From Silurus meridionalis (lineage: Eukaryota > Chordata > Actinopteri > Siluriformes > Siluridae), in NCBI RefSeq assembly GCF_014805685.1, contig NC_060896.1:18632277-18696276 (forward strand): 64,000 nucleotides of DNA, given 5' to 3'. The translations under genes were made by a program, and so were the position numbers. Under the pieces are notes generated by a model that did not search any database, was not told the DNA's origin, and saw only the letters and a program-made list of their open reading frames with translations. Below are positions 48,044-59,121 of this stretch, piece by piece (position 1 is the first letter of the stretch; every line of letters begins with the position of its first letter).

Positions 48044-51000
48044 TTAACAGAGCACAAAGCATTCTCCCAACACCACACACATTTGAATAAAAGCATGAAA
48101 AACTGTTTCTCTCTGTAAACAAAAAGAACAGTCATGTGCAATATCAGGGTTTAAAAAAGAAATAAAAGAGCTCACAGAGATAATACCATATAAAATCCTC
48201 CACTGGAGGTCGGCAGCTCTTTTTAGTAACGGCGGTTTGTACAGTGCTTCCACTCTGCTTTAATATCAGCATTAAAACCCAAAACACTTCTCAATGGGGT
48301 GTCTACCCTCCCACTCATCTTTTTCTTATTCAAAACCTTAACACACGCTCTGTAGAGCAGCTTCCCTGTCACTGACCCAAAGTCCATCTCCCCTTCGCCC
48401 CGGCACTCCAGGAGGGGGCCCTCGCACCCATCGAGGTCAGGAGCAATGTTCAGCTGGGGAAAGGGTTCATCTTCTGCAGGACCAGCCTCTGTGTGTTGAT
48501 AGATCTCCAGCGGTGTAGGAGCTGATTGACAACACAGTCTCATACGCGCTGCCAGGTCCTCTACCCTTGACAAGTCTGACCCCGTGATGTTCACAAGCTC
48601 CCGGAGCGTCACGATGCCCAAGGAGATTAGAGTTCTGGACAGTGCAGGAACAGTCACACTGAAGATGTCCGGTCACCCGCCATAAACCAGAGGCTCCTCC
48701 AGCAACTATTGTAGTGTTCGACAGCCTTTGCTCTGTTTTTTAAAAACGTTCCGGATTTAAAAAATCACCAGTAAAACATCGGTAATCCAGAAATGTCCAG
48801 CATTTTTGTGTCCATTAAAAACAAGTCTCTTTTCAGCCCCAGTCCTTCAACTGTGTGTAATAATCCACTGGCTGCTGCTCTCCATACTAAGTCTCTGGGT
48901 CCAGTGAGGAGTTTCTGGATGAACTGGAGGCGGAATGCTGCAGCTCTGCTGGACAGCTGGACCAGCCCGTACTCTCCTTTCTCTTTCGGCAGATGGAGAA
49001 CACTCTGACGAATCCAGTGTAGATTGTCTCAGAAGAAATCCACCAGCAGGGCCTGGATGTTCGCCAGCAGGTTCGGTAGAGGATCAAAGCAGGCTAGTTT
49101 GTGCCAGAGGGATGACGCGGCGAGGTTGTTGATGACCAGCGTTTACCCCCTGTAGGACATATTGGGACTAACCATTTCCACCTGCTCAGTCTGCCTTTCA
49201 CATTCTCTACAGAACATTCACAGTTTTTATGTAAAAACTCATTGCTCCCCAGGTAGACACCCAAGTATTTAAAACCACCTCTTTTCCATGCTAAGACTTC
49301 TGGCAGTGAAGGTTGCCCACCTCCCTACTTCCCAACTAAAATGGCTTCACTTTTACCCCAGTTGACTTTGACAGAAGATAAAATCAGAAAGTCCTTTAAA
49401 ATGGCAGTTAAAAACTTCGCATAATCTTGTGTGTTTATCATGACTACCAAGTCATCTGTGTAAGCTGACAAGCATATGGGGTCATTAACATGTGGAATAT
49501 TAAAATCAGAAAGATGACTCCTTAACTTGTTTAAAAGAGATTCAATCGCCAGTGAGTACAACATACCTGAGAGGGTAACAGCCCTACCTGATCCCTCTGT
49601 ACACTCTAAAAGGAGCACATAAACCACCATTAACCTTTAGTACACTCTCAATTTCACTGTACAACACCCTGAAATAGGCTATGAAACCAGGGTTAAACCC
49701 AAGGCATTCCAGCACCTTCCACAAGTATTCATGCTCAACCCGGTCAAAAGCCTTTTCCTGGTCTAGGAAAATCAGACCAGTCTTTAAGCCCAACAGCCTG
49801 GAGACATCCAATATGTCACGAATTAGGTATATATTGTCAAATATCAACCTGCCAGGCACACAGTACGTCTGGTCATGGTAAATGATCTGCTCCATCACCT
49901 TCGTCAGTCTCGATGCTAATGCTTTTGACAGCAGCTTGCAGTCAGTGCACAGTAGTGACACTGGGCGCCAGTTCTTCAGGTGGGTCAGGTGTCCCTTTTT
50001 TGGCAGCAAGGTCAGGATGGCTCTCCTGCAGCTCAGTGGTAGCTGACCACCTCTGACCCTGTCCTGTAGGACCTCCAGCACATCCTGCCTTATTACTGCC
50101 CAGAATGCCTTGAAAAACTCCACAGGGAGACCATCTATACCTGGCTCCCACCCATTCTCCATGCCATGGAGAGCCTTCTGAAGCTCAGCCAGTGTCAGCT
50201 CCCGGTCCAACTTCTTGGCCACTGACTCTGTGAGCTTTGGCAGGTCCTTAAGGAAGCTCTCCTCCACTAACTGTCCCCCTGACCTCTCACTGCTATACAG
50301 CTTCGAGCAGAAGCTGACTGTCTGTTGGCAAATTTTAGAAGGCTCGACACAAGATCCCCTGATTCTGTTCACACAGCATGCATGAATCTTTTCTGTCTAT
50401 TATTTTGTTCTAAACTGAAGAAGAACTTAGAAGGAGCATCCATCTCAGTGATGCTTTTAAAGCATGAGCGGACCAGCGCCCCCGTGCTGTAGTGTTCAGC
50501 AGGTCTCCATTTAGGCTTTTTTGCTTTTGAGGCCTCCAAATGCTGAAGTGCCACTATTTCTATCTCCAGAGCTTTCAGAGATCTGGCAATGTCTCTTGTG
50601 ACATTGAGAGTGTACTGTTGACAGAATTCTTTGATTTGTGCTTTTGTCACATCCCACCACTGCTGTAGGGAGTTAAACCTGCCTTCTCCAGTTTAAAACT
50701 ATTCCATAAAAAAATAAAAGACTCTAAAATTAGCATCTTCTAAAAGTGTGGTGTTAAAATGCCAGTAGGTGCTTTTAGGTTTTATGTTTTTCTTACTGAT
50801 GGTACACTGTACCATACAGTGATGCCTACTGGAAAAATAAAACACTTTGTAAAGTAAGTCAGTTGATGCTTAAAACCATAAAAGCTATCTAATCTCGCCA
50901 GGGATAGTGTGTTGTCTATGGACTTAGCCCATGTGTACTGTCTCTGTTTTTTATTTAGATTTCTCCATATGTCCCAGAGATCATGGGCCTCCACCATCTC

Positions 51001-51523
51001 CCACAGGTGTTTACAAGAAGCTGAATGAGGTTCTGCATGATTTCTTTCTATATTTTCTGCTGTGCAAATAAAATTATCTCTCAAAACTAAAAACTCTGCA
51101 GTGTTACAGTTTAAAATAACATCGTTGGGTTTGTCTAAAAAACTTATTCTCTCCACCAGTGCGGTGGGAGCGTACACACAGATAAAAACAAAAACCTCAT
51201 TCTCATAAAAAGCGCTCACTTTTAAAAGCCTCCCGATTAAAATTTCTTTTACCATGTAAGAAACAGGAATAAAATTATTTATTTAAAGCGATTAAGTGAA
51301 TAAAAAGCAAGGCAACACCACCACTAAGTGAGGTGTTGTGGCTTAAAATCACCAACCCGCCCCACTCCTTCACCCAATCAGCAGCATTACTGCTGTCACT
51401 GTGGGTTTCCTGTAGCATAACAACATCAACACGTTTCTGTCTTATAAGCTCATAAACCTTTGCTCTCTTTCCATATTCCCTCGCTCCATTTATATTAAAA
51501 CTCGCAACTTGAATCCCGTTCAT
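48044..51523 (-). pseudogene. Tx1-type ORF2 (endonuclease-RT), broken
   Basis: The endonuclease begins MNGIQVASFNINGAREYG at 51523 with LQETHSD. It breaks after ALLF and resumes with VSAFYENEVFVFICVYAPTA and LARLDSFYGFKH; the expected SDH near 50830 has been replaced by drifted sequence. A linker (50369-50650) leads to the RT: GIDGLPVEFFKAFW, LLPKKGHLTHLKNWRPVSLL, FLDQEKAFDRVEHEYLW (motif A, about 49750). At VYRGIR the next codon is TAG where CAG (Q of QGC) is expected, and the frame shifts. The catalytic YADD box reads YTDD (49451-49462). The C-terminus keeps LQWRILYGI and a C..C-type motif (CSFCLQRETVFHAF). At least three stops or frameshifts make it inactive. Confidence 0.85.
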
Positions 51524-51574
51524 TCAAAATTAAATAAAAGTAGAAAAGAGGAACAGAAAAAAAAAGAAACACAT

Positions 51575-52607
51575 GACACACTCTATCTGTCTTTATCAGA
51601 GTTCTCCCTATTGACCTTTGTTATCATCTTTTTTAATCTAAAGATTTCCTGATCGGTAAAAGCTCCTTCTCTTCTAAAGTGCTTTATGTCATTGACAAAC
51701 TGTTTGCGGTCCGGGAAAAACTCCTCAACTAATACGTGCTTTTACCACTTGGTGGTTTTTAAAAACTCTTTTTTGTTCTCAGCACTATATAATACGTTAA
51801 ACAGTTCCTCCTGAGAGTCTAGATTAAAAACTGAATCAGACATTGCATCTTCACTGTCTGATTCAGGTTCCTCCACCTTCATGTCTTTCTTTGCCTGCTT
51901 TTTTCCTTGTCCCTTACCTCACTTCTTTCTTTTAGTCAACAAATTTCACGTCTCCCCCATCTCTGCACCCCTGTGCCTGCCTCTGCCAGCACAGGAAGCT
52001 CCAATACTTCTCCAGAGACCACTGTGACTTTTTCAGTTTCGCAAAGACCTCTCCAGGCCTGGTTTAGCAGAGCAGGGCTTCACCTGGTCCAGTTCAGCTG
52101 AGCATGGCTTCTTTGGGCTCAGTTCAGCCGAGCAGGGCTTCTCCTGGTCCAGTTCGGCCAAGCAGCGCTTCTCTTGGGTGGTTATGTCGTTAGTGGACCT
52201 CTGGTCTACAGTCTGAGCTTGGGACTCACGCGCCCTAGAGGATTTTCTTCATGGGGGAGGCGGTTCGCCCATATCGAGACAGCTCTTTCAGAATTGCCTC
52301 ATCACTAAAAAAAAGAGGGACATTTGACAACAATACTTTTTTTTGCAGGAGAACTGAGGGGAGAAACCAGTATACATTTATTATTAACAACAACTTCTTT
52401 CTGGATCAGTTTAGTCACTTTCTTACTGTTTGAAAAATCCACAATTGCACTGTTCATCCGGGAGACAGAGACAATGTTCTCCTGCACCACCACATTTCCA
52501 ACCGCTAACACACACTCCTCTACACTCGCCCCGCACACCACCCGCACACCGTGCCGGCGAGTCAAACTCACACGCAGCCTCACGATCGGAGACACCATGC
52601 TGAACAC
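51575..52607 (-). pseudogene. Tx1-type ORF1, broken
   Basis: The start codon at 52607 (or 52598) opens about 100 codons reading RLRVSLTRRHGVRVVCGAS, then SRMNSAIVDFSNSKKVTKLI and VSPLSSPAKKSI, continuing in a shifted frame as LSDEAILKELSRYGRT. This matches the N-terminal and RRM-like parts of Tx1-type ORF1 nucleic-acid chaperones. A tandem repeat follows (52050-52175). A C-terminal acidic region is readable at about 51575-51860: KVEEPESDSEDAMSDSVFNL, FPDRKQFVNDIKHFRREGAF. Stops at several points disable it. The zinc-finger region expected between the two parts is not seen. Confidence 0.75.
52050..52175 (-). repeat. 33-bp tandem repeat inside ORF1
   Basis: About 3.5 units. On the minus strand each unit encodes 11 residues of the type PCSAELDQEK, varying to PCSAELSPKK and PCSAELDQVK. 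The unit length is a multiple of three, so copy number changes keep the frame. Confidence 0.75.
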
Positions 52608-52691
52608 TTACTCACACAAGATTGTTCCTAGATGTTTCAAAAATTGCCAACCGCGTCTACACGCCATGCTCACCCTTCCCCTGCGCATGTG

Positions 52692-52692
52692 C

Positions 52693-52719
<27 letters not shown>
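52692..52719. repeat. (GA)n microsatellite
   Basis: About 14 GA units. Confidence 0.95.
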
Positions 52720-52721
<2 letters not shown>

Positions 52722-52723
<2 letters not shown>

Positions 52724-52832
52724 AATATATAAGCAAAGAAAAAAAGTAAAAACTAATAGATTTGGGATACATAGTGTACAGTAGTAATAGCAAAAAAACA
52801 AGTTTTCCCTCCTCCTCCACTTATCGCCTCTA
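52722..52832 (-). repeat. Unclassified repeat, inverted copy
   Basis: Its reverse complement matches 53336-53450: ggaggagggaaaac, gtttttttgct, actactgtacactat, gtatccc. About 500 bp separate the two. A (TA)n-like stretch follows at about 52834-52849. Confidence 0.7.
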
Positions 52833-53333
52833 CTATATATATATATACTGCGCAGAGCTGACGTCGTGTATGGATATGTCTGTGGAAAAGCGAAGGGTGC
52901 CAGGTAAAGGTGTGCCAATCCGCGAGTGTGCCCAGGTTACCATAGCAACTTTAATTAAGCAAATCTTGCACTGTACCTCACTCTGCTATGTGTTGGTAAT
53001 TTTTAAGCTAAAATATCACCATATAACAGAGGTATTAACTTAAAACAGAGGTGTTTTGGTTATCAGTTCAGTGTCGGTCTGCTCGGTATTCATCTTCACC
53101 AGGCTTCATCTCAAGTCAGGTCAAGTTGCTTTTATTGTCATTTATACTATACACAGTGGTACACAGTACACAGTAAAAACGAGACAATGTTTCTCCGGAA
53201 CCCTGGTGCCACACTAAACAACAACATAGAGCTACAACACAAGCTAGGTAAAGTGCATCGAGTGCAACCTAGTGCAAAAAGTGCAGACAAAAAACAGTGC
53301 AGACAGTGCAGACAGACAACACAAGATAAGACA

Positions 53334-53612
53334 CAAAATAAGCGGCGGAGGAGGGAAAACTCGTTTTTTTGCTACTCTCTATCACTACTGTACACTACGT
53401 ATCCCTAAACTTTGAATTTTTTAACTTTTTCTTCTTTGCTTATCTTAATTTTAGTCACAATCTTCACTTTCTGGCTTCGTTTTGCCATCTAGCAGCGGCA
53501 TCTCGAGTCAGACTAAATTTTTGCTCGTAACAAAGCAAAAAATCGATCGAGTGACCGCTCGTAACTCGGAAAACTCGTACATTAATGAACTCGTAGGTCA
53601 AGGTACCACTTT
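53334..53612. repeat. Insertion within the LINE 3' UTR, pogo-like end
   Basis: Interrupts the LINE 3' UTR between short TA-rich flanks (aata/ttataa). Its left part (53336-53450) is the partner of the inverted copy at 52722. Its right end (ctcgtaggtcaaggtaccac) resembles a pogo/Tigger-type terminal repeat. A matching left terminus was not found. Confidence 0.45.
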
Positions 53613-53725
53613 ATAAATAATAATAAATAAATAATGGTGGAATGGATTGAGATTAAGATGAGTAATGAGTAATGAGTTTGTGTTAAGTTTCAGGTTGTAC
53701 AGTTCGGTAACACACATTTGAGTGA

Positions 53726-53727
<2 letters not shown>

Positions 53728-53762
<35 letters not shown>

Positions 53763-53774
53763 TGTGTGTGTGTG
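53728..53774. repeat. (TG)n microsatellite inside the LINE
   Basis: About 22 TG units with one interruption. It produces the Thr-His run at the end of the minus-strand ORF. Confidence 0.95.
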
Positions 53775-54747
53775 AATTCCATTTCAGTTCTGTGTATTAA
53801 GTAGCCTGATGGCTTGCGGGAAAAAAAATGTTGCACAGTCTTGATGTGGTGGCCCGAATGCTTCGGAACCGTTTTCCTGATGGCAGGAGAGTAAAAAGTG
53901 TGTGTGACGGGTGTGTGGTCATCCACAATGCTGTTTGCTTTGCAGATGCAGCGTGTGGTGTAAATGTGCATAATAGAGGGGAGAGAGACTCCGATGATCT
54001 TCTCAGCTGTCCTCACTATCCTCTGAAGGGTCTTGCAGTCCGAGACGGTGCAGTTCCCAAACCAGGCAGTGATGCAGCTGCTCAAGATGCTCTCAATGGT
54101 CCCTCTGTAGAACATGGTCAGGATGGGGGAGGGAGATGGGCTTTCCTCAGCCTTCTCAGGAAGTAGAGATGCTGCTGGGCTTTCTTGGTGATGGAGCTGG
54201 TGTTGAGTGACCAGGCGAGGTTGTCCGCCAGATGAAACCCAAGGAATTTGGTGCTCTTGACGATCTCCACTGAGGATCCATCAATAATCAATGGAGATTG
54301 GTCGCTCTGTGCTCTCCTGAAGTCCACAACCATCTCTTTCGTTTTGTTCACGTTTAGAGACAGGTTGTTTGCGCCACACCAGGCAGTTAACCGTTGCACC
54401 TCCTCTCTGTATGCTGACTCGTCGTTCTTGCTGATTATACCAACCACGTTCGTGTCATCAGCAAACTTGATGATATGATTCGAGCTGTGCATTGCTACAC
54501 AGTCGTGAGTCAGCAAAGTGAACAGCAGTGGACTGAGCACACAGCCCTGGGGGGCCCCAGTGCTCAGTGTGGTGGTGCTGGAGATGCTGTTCCCGATCCG
54601 TACTGCTTGAGGTCTCTCAGTCAGGAAGTCCAGGATTCAGGCCCAGTAGGCTCAACTTCTCAATCAGGTGCTGAGGAATGATTGTGTTGAATGCTGAGCT
54701 GAAGTCAATGAACAGCATTTGTACATGTAAATCCTTGTTATGGGGTT

Positions 54748-54800
54748 ATGCAGAGGCGTATCGCGCAAAGGCGTATCACGCAAGAGGCGTATCACGCAAA
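54748..54800. repeat. Three-copy tandem repeat of about 16 bp
   Basis: ggcgtatcgcgcaaag, gcgtatcacgcaaga and ggcgtatcacgcaaag lie head to tail inside the damaged RT region of the LINE. Confidence 0.8.
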
Positions 54801-55510
54801 GGCAGGGTGGAAGCTGGGTCTTAATGTGCCTCATGACGAGCCTCTCAAAGCACTTCATCACGATGGGAGTGAGTGCGACAGGACGATAGTCATTGAGGCA
54901 GGATATGATAGACTTCTTCAGCACAGGAATGATGGTCGTTGTCTTGAAACTTGGCGTAGAAGTCGTTTAGCGCATCTCGGAGGGAGGCTTCACGGTCACA
55001 AGCAGGTGATGTAGTCTTGTAATTCGCCTGGATGCCCTGCCACATGCGCCTGGTGTCTCCGATGTCCTGGAAGTGGTTGTGGATTTTCTTTGCGTGTGCG
55101 CGCTTTACCTCTCTGATGGCACGGGACAGTTTGGCCCTTGCTGTTTTCAAGTCCGCCTTGTCCCCAGTTCTGAAGGCAGAGTCTCTTTGTTTCAGCAGTA
55201 CACGCACATTTGCAGTCATCCACGGCTTCTGGTTGGAGCTTGTAGTGATTGTCTTGGAGATGGTCACATCATCAACGAACTTGCTGATCTAGCTGGTCAC
55301 TGATGATGTGTACTCCTCCAAGTTGATGGAATTGCCATTGGTTGCAGCCTCTCTAAACATGTCCCAGTCAGTGCACTCAAAACAGTCCTGAAGAGCAGAA
55401 GTAGCTCCTTCTGGCCAGGTTTTCACCTGTTTTAGAGCATGGACAACACAGTCGCATTCCCAAAGCGTTCCGACACAGCTCGAGTTCCTGAAAGGGGAGC
55501 AGTGTTACAA

Positions 55511-58190
55511 ATGTCAGCTTTATCACACTTATAAATTCTGAGAAATTGTTACCTGAGATTAGATGTAAACAGATGCAGAGGATTTATTTACCATTATATT
55601 TCTGGCAGAATAAGGGAGGTCTCCCCATAAATCAGAGAAACACCTACAGATGCTGGAAAATTGGACATTTGGGACTCTGATTTGAAGGTCTTTACTCCAG
55701 ACAAGAATTGCCTCACCACTGTCTGCTAGCTTATGCTGAAAATTTTCAGGAATATTCTATGAGCATATACTGTAGCATTAAAAACAGGTAAGAAATATTT
55801 GGTGTCATTAGTAAATTCACTGGAATTGAGCCTTGTTTAAATTTATGGGATTTAGAAAACTGAGAGACCTCAACAATAAATTGCTGAGTGTGGTTACAAA
55901 TATTTCAAATGGACATTCAACATGTGGAATGGTCATTCCTGCCTTGTTTTCTTTAGAGGTGAACCTAACAACGTAACAAGGTGCAGTAGGTTTCCTATTC
56001 GATTTTATTGTTACAAAAACAAAATTTCAATGGAACAAAAAAATCACTGTGTCAGTAATTAAACCACAACATCAGGAAAGTACATTGTTTTCCAGGAATT
56101 ATGTATTCCTTATGCTCTTTTCAATTGATTAAATTTCCAGACAGTTTCCGTAATGGTTGGTATGCTATATTTAAAAGTTATATGCTATATGCTAAAGTTA
56201 ATTTGGAACCACTTGGAAATTCTCCTATCTTTCCCATGTTAAAATTGCTAATTAAAATGAGGTGGCAGGTGAGTCTGGTTATACTCATTATGTATTTAGA
56301 ACCTTATACCTTCAACTCCTTCTCCTTTGATAGGGTTCACCTTAGGAGAAACCAGACAAGTGGAGTTTTTTTTTTATCTTGGCTGAGTTGCCTGTGAGTC
56401 TGCATTAGAGCTAACTCTACCTGAAAGACAAATTATTAAGCAAAGTCATGGTTCTGTGATCAGCAGTAGAATATTGTTAAAATCTTTCAAATGTTTCCAT
56501 GTCAGGAATGACAACTCAATAAAAAAATATATATATATATTTAAAAAAATGTATGCATTCTTTTCTTATTTACAAACAACTGCATTAGCATTCCAGGTAC
56601 TTACTTTCATGTGAATGAAGGTTGTGTTTAGTAATTCAGATTTTTACACAAAAGAGGTTATAAACCTTCTTTATTATGAAGTGATAACATTAAAATTCCA
56701 GTGGTATTCAACACAGTGCTTATTCTGCTTTTGGAAAAAAAACATCAATTGGCAAGCCTCCCCCTTAAGCAAAGTCCTTGTAAATAAATAGCAATTGACA
56801 TATTGTTAAAAAAGATTTTGTTAAATTAACTTTTATATTACAAAAAGGGTCTTGCCTCTACACTACCAGATAATCCATTTAATTAAGCCCCAAAGCCATT
56901 TGTCATATATGTTGATAATTTTTTTCTGCCAACTATTATAAATGGCATATCAATTATAATTGATTTCATAGTCTAACAATTTATTAAAATGACACTCATA
57001 CATTTAGGCCTAGCTGTATTGATATGATTTGTAGAGCTACTGCTGTCTGACCATACTGTGTCAGTTACACAAAGACAAGAATTTCTATACAAAAATATAT
57101 AGCTTAAAACCGACAATAACAGTTTGTTTTTCCTGTTGCTTGGCCTGCATACAGATCTGCACAATATTTTTTCACAGCATTATGTTCTATACTGTGAGCA
57201 AATAAATCAGTTCCAGGATGTCAGATGCATCGCATCAAACGATCCTCCTCTATCTGCAAACCTCATCTGAGCTTAATGCAATCTGGGACTCAGCTCATCT
57301 GTGGGGACAGGTTTGCATAATATGTAAACATTGACTTGCAGAGAGCTGATGCACGAAGATTCATACTGTTTGATGTAGGGTTAGATTTTTGTAGATGTCC
57401 TCTCAGAGGCTGAGGCAGGTGAACATTTTTAACAAAAACAGAATCTTACTAGCTAACTAAATAAATCAGTTACCACTAATGTACATGTTTGTCTATATTT
57501 TTGTACAATTTATCTTATGTTTGATGCCTTTGCTCTTTGTTATGATTTCTGTCAAAAGGTTAAAGCTTACATAATGTACTGGTTTATTTGCTTTGTTGAT
57601 TTAGGTCTGCCAACATTTCAAACCTGCAGTATTTCTTGTTGTATGAAGAAGTCATACCTTTCACTAAGATTTCTTTTTAACATTTGAGGCCACTTTGATT
57701 GAAGGTTTTAGTGTACATTTTATATATCAATGTAAATGTTAAATGTTAAATGTAAAATGGTAAATATAAATCTTGAATATTAAGATATCAAATATAAATC
57801 TTAATGTAAATGTCTGATTTAAATATAGCCATGTATGTGATTGTGGCAGCAGCTCTGTGTCATGATTCATATTTCCTCTGTTTTTGTTATTTAAAGTCTT
57901 GGTTTTAAGTAAGTAAGTACATCTGTTCATGAAATGTATTGTTTGAAGTGTCATGTATTGTTATCCATCTATTGCTTTGCTGATAAACAAGGCAGAGATG
58001 GAGTGAAACAGAAAATAATAAATAGATGTAAATAGCTAATTTAGCAAAGTGGATGTGTTAATATTTCAGATATAGGAAACTGTGAAAGTTTGACACACCC
58101 AACCATCCCTACAATATGTGCTTTTGGAACATTCTATTCTAAATTTCATCACCTTGTTTGCTGTTATAATAGCCTCCAATCTTCTGAGAT
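55511..58190. other. Unassigned AT-rich DNA
   Basis: 2.7 kb without a clear feature. At 55570-55680 the plus strand reads MQRIYLPLYFWQNKGGL and YRCWKIGHLG, which loosely resembles the C-terminal end of an L1-type ORF2, but this is weak. A 98-codon ORF at 56101-56397 has no motif. Confidence 0.4.
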
Positions 58191-58194
58191 GGTT

Positions 58195-58258
58195 TTCGTT
58201 TCACTATGTACTGCACTGTATATGGTTGGAATGACATTATAAACCTACTTGACTTGAG
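58195..58258 (+). repeat. Rex1/CR1-like LINE 3' tail fragment
   Basis: gtttcactatgtactgcact, tatggttggaatgaca and acttgacttgag match the last 60 or so bases of the family at 53105 and 5430. Confidence 0.5.
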
Positions 58259-59121
58259 GTGGCCAAATTATTTGATCATTCATAATGGAAGAAAGAAGAT
58301 TACAATTAAAATATTGAACAGCTGACAAATGCAAACATTTACATTATATATGTAATGCATTATTGTCTCTGTGATGAGATGATTCATGGTTCCATGTTCA
58401 GAATATTAGGCTTAAATATGAATGTTATGAATGAATTCACTGAATGTTGTTAGAAGGCTTTCCTGACAGCCTTAAATGAACTTGTCTAAAGAAAATCATC
58501 CATAAAACTCAGAGTAGGCAAGTTTTCATCCTTATATCAGTTAAAGGGTAAAGGGGATAGATCACGGAAAAAATTTTCTTATAAGCAGTATGCCTCTCCA
58601 AACCTTTAATAAAGTGTATCAAATGATTATTCATAAAGGTGAGTTATTGTTATAAATAGCTTCTTCTCAATTTTTTTCTTTGGGCCTGGTAAAACAGTGT
58701 TCTCATACAATGTAAGATCATCCATTAAAGCTGATGTCCATTTGCATAATTAGATTTTTTGAACATAGAAAAGTTTGAATAATGAGAGCATTATTTCAAC
58801 TAAAGCAACTTTAACTATGACAAATGGTGTTTCCGCAGATATCATTATCACCCTCTGAATTTTAAATTTCCTTCCATAACTCAGGATGCTTCAGCATGAG
58901 ATGTGCTATACAGAATTTTAATAGTTCTGTGCTGCTGTAACCTCTGAGCTTGTTAATTTTAAAGAACATCATATGTTAATATCCATCTGTCTGCTTCTCT
59001 GTCTGTCTGTCAGTCTGTATGCCTTTTTTGTCTTTAAACTGCATGTTTTCTTTTTTTTTTCACAAAATACAGAACAGAAGAAAAATATATGTTAAATTTA
59101 TGCCTAAATTACATATATTTA
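58259..59121. other. Unassigned AT-rich DNA
   Basis: Nothing recognised beyond short runs of tctg repeats near 58985-59015. Confidence 0.5.

Larger units (their letters stand above)
48010..52680 (-). mobile_element. Tx1/L1-type LINE, two-ORF, near full length but decayed
   Basis: About 4.7 kb on the minus strand. From 5' to 3': ORF1 (start near 52607), then ORF2 with endonuclease, RT and a C-terminal zinc-knuckle-like region, ending in a run of ten A (48011-48020 as T on the plus strand). Two-ORF layout, the poly(A) end and the endonuclease start MNGIQVASFNING point to the Tx1 branch of the L1 superfamily. Target duplications were not found. A (GA)n tract begins just beyond the 5' limit. Confidence 0.85.
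53105..55510 (-). mobile_element. Rex1/CR1-like LINE, 5'-truncated and decayed
   Basis: The 3' end at about 53110 reads (antisense) gtcatttatactatacacag and the GACTTGA-type tail. On the minus strand: a pre-RT region with [19 protein letters not shown] and [13 protein letters not shown] (about 55040-55220); [20 protein letters not shown] (about 54850-54920); a damaged stretch (54740-54810); [19 protein letters not shown] (about 54590-54650); [13 protein letters not shown] and [12 protein letters not shown] with the catalytic box at 54454-54465; [55 protein letters not shown]. The RT core between RPVAL and ILDFL is mostly lost, and a frame break lies near 54117. A TG microsatellite sits at the coding end. 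The endonuclease is absent. Confidence 0.83.
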
